Origin: Verrucomicrobiia bacterium | GTDB taxonomy: Bacteria; Verrucomicrobiota; Verrucomicrobiia; Verrucomicrobiales; Akkermansiaceae | Direction: 5' to 3' | DNA: 64,000 bases | NCBI GenBank assembly: GCA_030432565.1 | Contig: JAUIGV010000013.1 | Location: 1 to 64,000 of the forward strand | In this document: positions 44,196 to 52,183 of the stretch, in pieces | Position numbering within the stretch: the first letter of the stretch is position 1 | Layout: every line of letters begins with the position of its first letter | Notes under the pieces: model-generated | Told to the model about the DNA's origin: nothing | The model's database searches: none | Seen by the model: only the letters and a program-made list of their open reading frames with translations | Position numbers and translations under genes: made by a program

Positions 44196-44681
44196 ATGAT
44201 GACACCATTAAAAACATTTGTCCTCGCCATTCTGTCAATCGCTCTTGCTGCCACCGCGCAAGCCGGAGATTTCCTCACTGACTTTGAGGCAGGAAAGAAA
44301 AAAGCCGCTGAGGAAAACAAACCTCTTCTCGTCAAGTTCACCGGTTCCGACTGGTGCCCTCCCTGCATTAAGCTGGATCAAGAAGTCTTCTCCCAAAAGT
44401 CCTTCAAGTCAGCTGTGGAGAAAGACTTCGTCGTAGTTGTCCTCGATTACCCAAGGAAGAAGAAACTCCCTGCAGCCCAAACCAAAGCGAACAAGGAGGT
44501 TGCCAAGAAGTATGGTCTTAGAAGTTACCCAACCGTGATGCTGATGGACTCGGAAGGAAAAGTCTTCAAATCAATGTCCGGATATTCCGCTCCTCCTAAA
44601 GCAGACAACGGTAAAAGTGTAAGCGTTGAGACCTACCTCAAAACTCTCAAGAGTGCATTGAAGGCCCGAAAATTCCAATAA
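44196..44681 (+). CDS. exported thioredoxin-fold protein
   Basis: 161 residues from the ATG at 44196, with a signal peptide (LKTFVLAILSIALAATAQA). The redox motif is C54-P-P-C57 in FTGSDWCPPC, and the cis-proline side reads LRSYPTVMLMDSEGKV. Likely a periplasmic disulfide reductase or isomerase. A Lys-rich region (YPRKKKLPAAQTKANKEVAK) sits between. Two hairpins follow the stop codon, the second a clear terminator. Confidence 0.85.
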   Translation: MMTPLKTFVLAILSIALAATAQAGDFLTDFEAGKKKAAEENKPLLVKFTGSDWCPPCIKLDQEVFSQKSFKSAVEKDFVVVVLDYPRKKKLPAAQTKANKEVAKKYGLRSYPTVMLMDSEGKVFKSMSGYSAPPKADNGKSVSVETYLKTLKSALKARKFQ

Positions 44682-44691
44682 CCCTCTCCCC

Positions 44692-44709
44692 ACCCCGGTT
44701 CGCCGGGGT
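44692..44709 (+). terminator. UUCG-capped hairpin after the thioredoxin-like gene
   Basis: ACCCCGG-TTCG-CCGGGGT, a perfect 7-bp stem with a UUCG tetraloop, 10 bases after the stop. No T-tract follows, so it more likely protects the message end or pauses polymerase ahead of the second hairpin. Confidence 0.55.
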
Positions 44710-44720
44710 TAGAGATACCC

Positions 44721-44766
44721 AACCTCGCTGTGGTTTTTCGGTGCTACCACAGCGGGGTTCTTTTTT
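44721..44766 (+). terminator. intrinsic terminator
   Basis: A 13-bp stem AACCTCGCTGTGG / CCACAGCGGGGTT with one G-U pair and a 13-base loop, followed by C and six T residues. Ends the thioredoxin-like transcript; the convergent epimerase gene ends nine bases further. Confidence 0.85.
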
Positions 44767-44774
44767 ACCCGGAT

Positions 44775-45713
44775 CTAGGAAAGTGGGCGCAGGCCAATTA
44801 CGGTCTCCAGTGTATGGGAAGCGTTCGGGCGCAAGGTGGGCTTATCTGTTCCGGCATTGGCACACTCCACACAGACAAATTCCTTGTATCCCTTATCCGG
44901 CAGGTCAGCAATTGCCTTGGATGTTTCCTTCCAGGGATTCCAGATCACCGTCGAACGTGATCCGGCTTTATCAACGAAAACCGAACGAAAGCGGTCGAGA
45001 TCACGAATCAAAACCGAGGACATGGATTGGTATATCCGATCCACCTCACCTTTGATCTGAAGGTTCTTCTCTTGATAAACAGGCTCCTTGTCATCGCTCA
45101 GTTGATCGATGTAATGGGATCCTTTAACCCCCTCAAGCTGAATACGCTCGATATCGCCGAGCGAGAGATAGGTGTGGAGCGCAGAGCTGACTTTGTAAAT
45201 CTCATCACCGGTGTTTTTCATGTTCAACTTAACACGCAACTTGTCCGCGATCCGAATGGTCGCGGTCAGTTCGAAGTCGAAGGGAAAGAGCGCCTTGGTT
45301 TCTGCGTCAGGCACCAGCTTAAAAACCAAAGTGGCCATCTTCCCTGCCATCTCGCCGGAAACGAGTTCCCAAAAGCGGGTCCGGGCAAAGCCATGGGAGG
45401 GTTTCTCCGGATCCTCGGGGTGGTTTCCAAACCACGGCCAGCAGATCGGGATACCGCCGCGAAGAGGTGTCCCTTCCACCATCCTGGCTTTCGGGCTAAC
45501 ATACAAAACGGGAGGATGATCGGTCGGAGCCCAGGTAAGAACTTGCGCTCCATGAAGCGCAACAGTGGCAGCTGAAACAGGAGTTTGAACATCAATCACC
45601 GGGAAGCCGGGCTCCGGTTCGGTGACAGTCAATTCAGGGATTCCGCTCAGGATGGCGGTGAGATCTTCGATCGATTGGGGCATGGCAAAAGTGACGTCCA
45701 GCACCTTTGCCAT
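44775..45713 (-). CDS. aldose 1-epimerase-like / glucose-6-phosphate 1-epimerase family protein
   Basis: 312 residues from the ATG at 45713, cytoplasmic. It matches the D-hexose-6-phosphate mutarotase branch: VALHGAQVLTWAP, VEGTPLRGGIPICWPWFGNH, SHGFARTRFWEL, a catalytic-type histidine in SSALHTYLSLGD, and WNPWKETSKAIADLPDKGYK near the end. These enzymes interconvert alpha and beta anomers of hexose or hexose-6-phosphate. Lies 37 bases downstream of the redoxin gene on the same strand. Confidence 0.85.
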   Translation of the reverse strand: MAKVLDVTFAMPQSIEDLTAILSGIPELTVTEPEPGFPVIDVQTPVSAATVALHGAQVLTWAPTDHPPVLYVSPKARMVEGTPLRGGIPICWPWFGNHPEDPEKPSHGFARTRFWELVSGEMAGKMATLVFKLVPDAETKALFPFDFELTATIRIADKLRVKLNMKNTGDEIYKVSSALHTYLSLGDIERIQLEGVKGSHYIDQLSDDKEPVYQEKNLQIKGEVDRIYQSMSSVLIRDLDRFRSVFVDKAGSRSTVIWNPWKETSKAIADLPDKGYKEFVCVECANAGTDKPTLRPNASHTLETVIGLRPLS

Positions 45714-45750
45714 AGGCTTCCGAAAATAGGAATAAAAGAATGATTCTTTT

Positions 45751-46899
45751 TTACTCAGCCGATTTCTTCCAAACCTGCTCGACGATCTTCTTCCGCAAAG
45801 CAAGAGGGTCAATCACACCGGAGTGCCTAAAGAGAACCTCCCCGTCCTTCCCGACAAGCAGGGTATATGGAAGCGCGCCATCCCACTTGGAATCAATGGC
45901 TTTTGCCAAATCCTCGGTATCTCCGTCAAACAGGTAGTTGTTGGTCGTTCTCTCTTCTTCGTCCAAAAGAGGCTTGGTCCGAGGCGAAAGCCCGCAATGC
46001 ACTCTCTTCAGAAAACGCTCCACCTTGTCCTGGTCGCCCACGGGATCGAGACTGATGGGGATAAACTCAAATTCCTGCCAGGAATATTGGCGGTAAATTT
46101 TCACCAACTCCGGAAACTCCGCCACGCAGGGACCGCAGCTTGTCGACCAGAGATTGATGAGACGCATCCCGGTTCGCCCCTTGTTGGCCACCAACTTAGC
46201 CAGAGTCGCAGCATCAGCCTTCGCAACAGTCACAGGCTGGGCTTTCCACTTACGGTCCTCCCCCGCGACCATCTCCGCTTTCTCTTTCCACTTCGTTGTG
46301 CACCCCACCGGGCGGGTCTTCACCACTTCGATTTTTTTCCCTTCAAGAATCGCAGAAATGGCGTCGCGCGCTTCGTTCTTTTCGACCGGTCCCACCCGGC
46401 GGCGGCCGTTATCCATTCGACCGTTGTAGCGGAGCTTGAGGTCCTTATCGAAAATGAAAACGTGAGGTGTTGCCACCGCCCCATAGGCCTTGGCCACTTC
46501 CTGGGTTTCGCCGTCGTAGAGATAGGGTAAATTGAAACCGCTATCTTTCGCGATGAGCTTCATGTCCTCAAAGCTATCATCATAAACAGTCCACCCGAGC
46601 TCAGGCAGATGAAGCCCTTCCGGAGAGTTGCTGTTGATCGCGACAAACTTAACCGGCTGACCTTTAAAATGATTGACCAATGCCACCATGCGACCGTGGG
46701 AGGCGATGGCATCCGGACAATGATTCGTGGTGAAAATCACAGCAAGAGCGTCTGCACCGCTAAAATCCTTGAGGGAATATTCCCTGCCATCCACACCGGG
46801 CAATTTGAAATCCGGAGCCTTTTCCCCCTCGGTCAGAGGAGTGGGTTTGTAGGCTAGAAGAGATCCAATGGCACAGCAGGTGACGAACAGAAAGCGCAT
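45751..46899 (-). CDS. exported protein with two thioredoxin/redoxin domains
   Basis: 382 residues. After a short signal peptide (MRFLFVTCCAIGSLLA), domain 1 (about 22-190) is AhpC/TSA-like: GEKAPDFKLPGVDGREYSL, VIFTTNHCPDAIA with a single cysteine C61, and VATPHVFIFDKDLKLRYNGR. Domain 2 (about 225-378) is thioredoxin-like with C255-G-P-C258 in INLWSTSCGPCVAEFP and ALPYTLLVGKDGEV. Domain 1 could act as a peroxidase-like or electron-accepting module fed by domain 2. Lies 15 bases downstream of the rhomboid stop in opposite order on the minus strand (rhomboid gene ends at 46915), so probably one operon. Confidence 0.82.
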   Translation of the reverse strand: MRFLFVTCCAIGSLLAYKPTPLTEGEKAPDFKLPGVDGREYSLKDFSGADALAVIFTTNHCPDAIASHGRMVALVNHFKGQPVKFVAINSNSPEGLHLPELGWTVYDDSFEDMKLIAKDSGFNLPYLYDGETQEVAKAYGAVATPHVFIFDKDLKLRYNGRMDNGRRRVGPVEKNEARDAISAILEGKKIEVVKTRPVGCTTKWKEKAEMVAGEDRKWKAQPVTVAKADAATLAKLVANKGRTGMRLINLWSTSCGPCVAEFPELVKIYRQYSWQEFEFIPISLDPVGDQDKVERFLKRVHCGLSPRTKPLLDEEERTTNNYLFDGDTEDLAKAIDSKWDGALPYTLLVGKDGEVLFRHSGVIDPLALRKKIVEQVWKKSAE

Positions 46900-46914
46900 C
46901 TTGTCAATACGCGC

Positions 46915-47745
46915 CTATCGCGCTTTTCTAGCAAGGAGATGTGCCGCCGGAAGCCCAAGACTAATTCCGGATGCCATCCCGGTAAGGTGAGCCAGCGTGT
47001 CCACGCCCGGGCCTCCAATGCCGTGCATCCCAAAGATGATTAATCCTGCCAGCAAGGGAGTGAAGGCCCTGACCCCTTTGCGGAAGGAACGCTCACGCCA
47101 CGCCACGTCCAATCCGGATCCAACCAACAATCCGAGCGCCCCAAAGACCGCAGTCGAAGCGCCCAAACCGAAATAGCTCTCCGGGAAGCGAATGAAGACG
47201 TTGAGGAGATTACCAATAAATCCGCTCAACATGATGAGCCCCCACCCTCTTAACGGGCCAAAAGAATTCGCCACCAGAATACCAAACACCGAACCAAACG
47301 CGGCATTTCCCAACAAATGCGGCATATCCCCGTGTAGAAACAAGGCCGTGAAAGCACGATACCATTCTCCATCAGTGACAATTCCAAGGGTGGAGCTGAG
47401 ATACTTTGTCTCGACCTCCGGGTATTGAATCTGGCGGGTAAAGCAAAAGAGGAGGATGCCGACCCAAACCAAAGCCAACTCAACACCCGAACCAAAAATC
47501 GGCACCGTTGCCGGAGTGGGCCGGTAAACCTGCTCTTCCTGATAGAGTCTGAACTCCTCCCGAATCGCCTCTGAAAATGCCTCCTCTCCGTGAATGAGGT
47601 ATCCGTTCTCTTCAACCGTAATCAGGCAATCCAGCCCCATTGCCAAAACGACCAATGCGTATTCCCGGGCTTCCTGTGACGACTCAAAACGACCCACCGG
47701 AACCAAACCGGAAGTCGAGGAATCTGGAATATCCATCACAGGCAT
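46915..47745 (-). CDS. rhomboid-family intramembrane serine protease
   Basis: About 276 residues from the ATG at 47745; ATGs at 47787 and 47736 are alternatives. A soluble N-terminal 90 residues precede six or so transmembrane helices. Rhomboid marks are clear: HGDMPHLLGNAAFG in helix 2, the catalytic serine in YFGLGASTAVFGALG (GxSx, with threonine where alanine or glycine is usual after the serine), and the histidine in TLAHLTGMASG. It would cleave membrane-anchored substrates inside the inner membrane. Precedes the redoxin and epimerase genes on the same strand. Confidence 0.88.
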   Translation of the reverse strand: MPVMDIPDSSTSGLVPVGRFESSQEAREYALVVLAMGLDCLITVEENGYLIHGEEAFSEAIREEFRLYQEEQVYRPTPATVPIFGSGVELALVWVGILLFCFTRQIQYPEVETKYLSSTLGIVTDGEWYRAFTALFLHGDMPHLLGNAAFGSVFGILVANSFGPLRGWGLIMLSGFIGNLLNVFIRFPESYFGLGASTAVFGALGLLVGSGLDVAWRERSFRKGVRAFTPLLAGLIIFGMHGIGGPGVDTLAHLTGMASGISLGLPAAHLLARKAR

Positions 47746-47791
47746 TGTCGAACAAGAGCACCCCCATCCGCTCAACGCAATAGACATTTTG

Positions 47792-49642
47792 TCAGCAACG
47801 CAGAAGCGCCGGCTCTCCGAAACATGACCGAACCTCGAGAAGGATCTCATTGGCGGTCCTCCGACACGGTCTCTCCCGCAAGGAAGATTCCTCAAAAGCG
47901 GCCTCCATCCGGGCGTGTTTTTCATCGGCAATTCTCAATAGCTCCTCGTAATCATAAGCACCCGACTTCACCTTCTTGAGCCAGCCGGCATTCGCGCGAG
48001 GCAGAACAATCCTACCCTCCGTCGCGATCTCAATCGCCTGATCAAGCAAGCGAAGGGTATGCATCAGATTTTTGGAATCATAACCGCGGTCGTGAGAGAT
48101 ATTGGTTTGATATCGCTCCTCGTTGCGCTCATCGACCCACTTCCAATACTCTCGATGGGCCCGGCAATGCGCCTTAAAGGAATCGACATTGCAGTTCATC
48201 CACCCAATCGGCTCGGAACCCTTCGGCACGGAAGAACAAATGACCGCGCTGTCATCCTTGTGACTAAAAATCCCCCGCCCCTCGGTTTCAAAAATCGCAT
48301 ACGTTCCCGGAGCATGCCGCACCGCCACCAGCGCGCATTCCTTTTCAGTCAAACCACGAACCGCCAACCACTCACTCAAGGACAATGATCCCTGACCTTC
48401 GAACACATGACAAAATTCCCGAAGATGCTTACGTTGCTCCGGCTCGGGATTCACGATCTTTTTATTCAGACCCCGTGCCTTCCTGATCTGCCCCATGGCA
48501 TAGTTGCCAAAAGTCTGACGACATAGTTTCGAGAGAAACATCTCCGGCTGAATCAAATCAAAAGCCGGGTGCCGGTGCCGGATGCATGAGTCCGGACTGA
48601 AGAGCAGCTCCACAATGTTTGGGTTGTTTGCAAGAAGCAAACTGATGAACCGCCCCAGCTCATAATAGACTTCGTCGCTCTTCTCGTCACTCACCTGCTC
48701 GATGGTTTCCAAGCCACCAAGAAACGAAAATGGCGCTACGAAAACACCACGCAAATCAACATCAGATTGCTCGTGATCGGTACCAAAAGAACGACTCCCG
48801 CTGACGGTTTCAAAAAGGAGCAGGTCTTTCGCCACAACACGCTGAAGCGTAAAATCCTCCTTGGCGAAACGTTGCGCATCGACAACCACAGGCCAGTGCG
48901 CCCAACGATGGAGGAAGGCATCAAAGCGCAAAAGATCAGCCTGCTTGGCCGCTAATTTCTCCACGGCGGCAGGCCACTCTTCCAGTCCTTTGCCCAGAAA
49001 GCGATCGAGCACCTCAATTCTCCCGGGCGATTCCGCCTCGGTGGCTGTTTCCTTCCAGCTCAGCAACTTGCGAATCTCAGCCAAAAGATCTCCTTCGAGA
49101 TCCTCGAGCAGGACATCAAATTCCACCGGAGGGATCGTGCCTGCATGCAAAACATGATTCGCACAAAGCATCGCACGGAGTCCGTAGAGGTAGCTCTTTC
49201 CTGTCGGACAATCCTTTGCCAGACCATTCTTCCACACCTGACGGGCCATCCCCGCATAATGGTTGGCCAACGCGCTTTTACAAAATTCACCTCCGGCAAG
49301 ATCCCGGATCTCAGCGAGAAAGTCCTCGTTCGCCCGATAAATGATTGGCGAGTGCAACCACTCGATGAGTGCGCCATTTGACTTGGCCAGCAAGCCCAGT
49401 GACTTGGGCAAATCCCAACCCGAAGGATCAAGGTCGTTCTCAATGGGAATCTCAATCGAGTCATTCCCACTCCGAACCGAGTAAGTCTCAATCAGAGGCC
49501 GTCGGTAAACAAAGCGAATATCGTAATCTGAATCCGGCGAAGCAAAACCCCAGGCCCGACTCCCTGATTCACATGCAAACAGGATCTCGATACCACGTTC
49601 GTTTTCGAGATCCGCGAGAAGTCGATTGATCGTTTTTTCCAC
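47792..49642 (-). CDS. protein with two RlaP-type (COG3541) nucleotidyltransferase domains
   Basis: 616 residues in one frame, cytoplasmic. Each half carries a Pol-beta-type nucleotidyltransferase start: GSRAWG (27-32) with DSDYD (38-41 acidic pair) and GSRSFG (282-287) with QSDVD (acidic pair 294/296). The context of each fits the YcgL/RlaP branch (RNA-repair-pathway DNA polymerase beta family): the first continues SNGALIEWLHSPIIY, the second NNPNIVELLFSPDS and, near the end, YDSKNLMHTLRLLDQAIEIA. RlaP members are predicted to add or remove nucleotides in RNA repair. A tandem double-domain protein is less usual than a single one. Five bases lie between its stop and an alternative rhomboid start. 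Confidence 0.8.
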   Translation of the reverse strand: MEKTINRLLADLENERGIEILFACESGSRAWGFASPDSDYDIRFVYRRPLIETYSVRSGNDSIEIPIENDLDPSGWDLPKSLGLLAKSNGALIEWLHSPIIYRANEDFLAEIRDLAGGEFCKSALANHYAGMARQVWKNGLAKDCPTGKSYLYGLRAMLCANHVLHAGTIPPVEFDVLLEDLEGDLLAEIRKLLSWKETATEAESPGRIEVLDRFLGKGLEEWPAAVEKLAAKQADLLRFDAFLHRWAHWPVVVDAQRFAKEDFTLQRVVAKDLLLFETVSGSRSFGTDHEQSDVDLRGVFVAPFSFLGGLETIEQVSDEKSDEVYYELGRFISLLLANNPNIVELLFSPDSCIRHRHPAFDLIQPEMFLSKLCRQTFGNYAMGQIRKARGLNKKIVNPEPEQRKHLREFCHVFEGQGSLSLSEWLAVRGLTEKECALVAVRHAPGTYAIFETEGRGIFSHKDDSAVICSSVPKGSEPIGWMNCNVDSFKAHCRAHREYWKWVDERNEERYQTNISHDRGYDSKNLMHTLRLLDQAIEIATEGRIVLPRANAGWLKKVKSGAYDYEELLRIADEKHARMEAAFEESSLRERPCRRTANEILLEVRSCFGEPALLRC

Positions 49643-49677
49643 ACCTCATGCAGCACAGAAAAACTGCCGGGGATCAA

Positions 49678-50001
49678 TCAGGAAAAGACCGCCTCAAGCT
49701 TGTGGCCGTCCTTGTAATTATCAATCGGAGTCAGGAAAATGACCGCCCTACCCAAAGTCGGATGAGTCAGCATGTAGCTGTTCTGCGGAACTTGATGAGT
49801 GGCACAACCGAAGACTGCGGAAAAGGGTGCACGACCTTCCCGCTCTCCCTCCGGACGGTGATCCGGGAAAGGTGAGACCTCAAGGAGTTCCAGCACAATC
49901 GCCTGATCGGGTTCCTCCACCTCGATCTGAAACTCGGAGTTCAAATGCTTTTCCAGAGTGGCTTTCTCCAGCAGAGCCACATCAAGTTCTTCTTCTTTCA
50001 T
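49678..50001 (-). CDS. DUF6916-like small protein
   Basis: 107 residues from the ATG at 50001, which overlaps the upstream GNAT stop by four bases. The pattern matches the DUF6916 family as I know it: an N-terminal acidic helix, then GRAPFSAVFGCATHQVPQNS, and HPTLGRAVIFLTPIDNYKDG ending in LEAVF. Members occur near MdpB-like tail-collar proteins, as here; function unknown. Last gene of the collar-protein run. Confidence 0.65.
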   Translation of the reverse strand: MKEEELDVALLEKATLEKHLNSEFQIEVEEPDQAIVLELLEVSPFPDHRPEGEREGRAPFSAVFGCATHQVPQNSYMLTHPTLGRAVIFLTPIDNYKDGHKLEAVFS

Positions 50002-50498
50002 CGCTTTGTTTTCAGCTCCCATTTCATGAGATGATAAACACCTTGTTCCTCCACCATCTCAAATCCAAGTCGCAAATAAAGGGCCATGGCACGATTGCTT
50101 TGCTCAACATGAATCGTAACTGCTTTTCCCACGGCGGAAGCTTTCGCAAAGATTTTTTGCAAAATGTCCCCCCCGATACCCAAGCCACGGGACTCCGGCA
50201 GCAGGGCAATATCAATGATGCGAAATTCCTCCTCCCGTTCGTCGAGGTAGAGCCGTCCAATCGGTTCTCCGGAGGCCGATATGATAAGATCAAAATCACT
50301 CGAGGAGAAATGCTCAAGATAATAAGAATGCTGCGCTTCGAACTGTTGGAATAAAAATGCCTCGATCTGCTCCTGCGGCCAACCGGAGGGAGCCATCTCC
50401 TCTCTTCGCGTACTGGCATAAAGCTCCCGCAGAAAACCGAGGTCATTGGTCTCGCCCTGCATCACGGCAGGGCGAAACGAATAAGGAACACCTTCCAC
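49998..50498 (-). CDS. GNAT-family N-acetyltransferase
   Basis: 166 residues (GTG start at 50498, three bases after the upstream stop). The GNAT fold is clear: IIDIALLPESRGLGIGGDIL holds the acetyl-CoA pyrophosphate loop (R/Q-x-x-G-x-G/A), preceded by GEPIGRLYLDERE and followed by HVEQSNRAMALYLRLGFEMV. Substrate unknown; its place between collar-protein and DUF6916 genes suggests it may modify a partner in this locus. Confidence 0.88.
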   Translation of the reverse strand: MEGVPYSFRPAVMQGETNDLGFLRELYASTRREEMAPSGWPQEQIEAFLFQQFEAQHSYYLEHFSSSDFDLIISASGEPIGRLYLDEREEEFRIIDIALLPESRGLGIGGDILQKIFAKASAVGKAVTIHVEQSNRAMALYLRLGFEMVEEQGVYHLMKWELKTKR

Positions 50499-50501
50499 GA
50501 T

Positions 50502-51011
50502 TTAAGCTCGAGATGGGAAAAGACCAGTCAGAGCGATCGTGAAAGTGACGTTCAGGTAAGGAGACTGATTGTTGTGACCCTGGCTTCCACCGTTCGTTCT
50601 AACCGTCGCGGCAGCCATGGCAGCCCCACCTGCGGCAGAATTGTAGATTGGCGCACCGGCAACCTCCTCATTCGCAGGGTCTGCCAGATTTGCTCCGGCT
50701 GCGTTCGCTTTGACCGTATGGGTGTGCTGGGGAATTTCCTGGACGGTAAGGGTATGCTCGGACTGACCGGTCACACTACCAAGACGTCTATCTGTTAATC
50801 CCGGACCGCGTCCTTCGCCCATTGGCATCCTTCCAGTCAAATTTGGAAGACCCAGCGTTGTCCTCCCGTCTCCTCCGTAAGTTGTCCCTACGAGCGAGAA
50901 AAGAGCGGTATTCTGAGCAATGGGGAGCAGTTGGCCCTGGCAAAGCGCCCAACCTCTGGGGGCGAAATTGAGTCCCCACATGCGGACCTCGGCAATGAAT
51001 GGTTCTGACAT
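50502..51011 (-). CDS. tail-collar (MdpB-like) protein 3
   Basis: 169 residues with the phage tail-collar domain: MSEPFIAEVRMWGLNFAPRG, ALCQGQLLPIAQNTALFSLV, YGGDGRTTLGLPNLTGRMPM, then EHTLTVQEIPQHTHT with the metal-binding-type HxH, and a C-terminal ALTGLFPSRA. The family includes the microcystin-dependent protein MdpB. Short collar proteins of this type form trimers at fibre tips. No signal peptide. Third of three tandem copies; 40 bases after copy 2. Confidence 0.9.
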   Translation of the reverse strand: MSEPFIAEVRMWGLNFAPRGWALCQGQLLPIAQNTALFSLVGTTYGGDGRTTLGLPNLTGRMPMGEGRGPGLTDRRLGSVTGQSEHTLTVQEIPQHTHTVKANAAGANLADPANEEVAGAPIYNSAAGGAAMAAATVRTNGGSQGHNNQSPYLNVTFTIALTGLFPSRA

Positions 51012-51051
51012 AATAAAAGTGATTTGAGTTAAAAGTTGAGAAGGATGTCAA

Positions 51052-51591
51052 TTAGTTGCGGCTGGGATAGATCCCGAACAAAGCGATGATGAAATTCAGC
51101 GTTTGCGTTGGAGCCATATTGTTATGCGACCGGGATCCTCCGACATTCGCCAAGGCACCTGCATTCATATTCGTGGGAATCGAACCGCGCCCCGTTCCCG
51201 CATGATAAATTTTCGGTCCGGCTGTTGATTTCGCAAAAAGATTGCCGACCGGAGTTGCGCTATCCGCGCCGCTGCTGGTAGCGGCAAGTCGTCCGCCATG
51301 ATTATGGTTTGGGATTTGGTTGGTCGTGAGAGTTTCATTCTCAGACCCGCCTTTTGATCCAATACGGCGGTTGCTGAGGCCGGGACCCTGACCTTCGGAA
51401 ATCGGGACACGACCGCGCATGTCCGGGAGACCGAAAGTGGTCCGCCCGTCGCCACCGTAAATGGTTCCAAGCAGACTGAAGAGAGCATCGTTTTGAGAAA
51501 TGGCGAGAAGTTGGCCATCGCAAAAAGCCCAGGCCCGTGGGGCAAAGTTCCCTGCGAACATGCGAATTTCGCCGACGTATGGTTCTGACAT
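51052..51591 (-). CDS. tail-collar (MdpB-like) protein 2
   Basis: 179 residues: MSEPYVGEIRMFAGNFAPRA, FCDGQLLAISQNDALFSLLG, YGGDGRTTFGLPDMRGRVPI, QIPNHNHGG and the ending ALFGIYPSRN. Same family as the flanking genes, with a longer, Gly/Ala/Thr-rich variable region between the HxH motif and the C-terminal strand. The leader is AT-rich without a Shine-Dalgarno sequence. 42 bases separate it from copy 1. Confidence 0.9.
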   Translation of the reverse strand: MSEPYVGEIRMFAGNFAPRAWAFCDGQLLAISQNDALFSLLGTIYGGDGRTTFGLPDMRGRVPISEGQGPGLSNRRIGSKGGSENETLTTNQIPNHNHGGRLAATSSGADSATPVGNLFAKSTAGPKIYHAGTGRGSIPTNMNAGALANVGGSRSHNNMAPTQTLNFIIALFGIYPSRN

Positions 51592-51633
51592 AATTAGAGT
51601 AGGTAAATGGTTAAATTTTTGAGAAACAAACCG

Positions 51634-52140
51634 CTAGTTTCTTGAAGGGAAAACCCCCTGAAGTGCGATACAGAAATTGACGGTGAGGTAGGGTTGCATG
51701 TTGTTGTGAGACTGCGAGCCACCGACTGCGCTCACGGTATCCGCTGTCATGTCGACCAGTGCCGCTCCCGCCGGGGTTCGGTAGGTCGTGGCACCACCAC
51801 CAGAACTGATAAAGTTATTGGTTGGTGTTCCCTGATTTGAAGCGTCGGCAACCTGCATTCCGTGGCTGTGCGCAGGCATCGTGGTCTCGTCAATCGTCAC
51901 CGTTTCAGTTCCGGTTTTTTGGCCGAGCTGCTCGCCATTCGCGGCCAGACGGGGGCTCCGTCCGCGCAGGTCCGGCAACGCAAAACTCGTCCTCCCATCA
52001 CCACCGTAAGTGGTTCCGAGAAGCGAGTAGAGAGATTGATTCTGGTTGATTGGGAGGATCTGTCCGCTGCAAGTTGCCCAACCTCGCGGGGCAAAGTTGA
52101 AGCCAAACATCCTGATTTCTGATAAGAACGGTTCTGCCAT
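51634..52140 (-). CDS. tail-collar (MdpB-like) protein 1
   Basis: 168 residues: MAEPFLSEIRMFGFNFAPRG, CSGQILPINQNQSLYSLLGT, YGGDGRTSFALPDLRGRSPR, TTMPAHSHGMQ and the ending ALQGVFPSRN. The N-terminal 80 residues are close to copies 2 and 3; the rest has diverged, as expected if the distal part sets binding specificity. Preceded by an AT-rich leader without a Shine-Dalgarno sequence, 43 bases after the spermidine-synthase-like gene. Confidence 0.9.
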   Translation of the reverse strand: MAEPFLSEIRMFGFNFAPRGWATCSGQILPINQNQSLYSLLGTTYGGDGRTSFALPDLRGRSPRLAANGEQLGQKTGTETVTIDETTMPAHSHGMQVADASNQGTPTNNFISSGGGATTYRTPAGAALVDMTADTVSAVGGSQSHNNMQPYLTVNFCIALQGVFPSRN

Positions 52141-52183
52141 GATAGTTGTGGGTTATTTTAATTTTTGAATATTCTGAAGAAGC

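Noticed and set aside
50502-52140. Prophage or tailocin reading of the three collar proteins
   Set aside because: No integrase, terminase, portal, capsid, sheath, baseplate or lysis gene lies within the flanking sequence.
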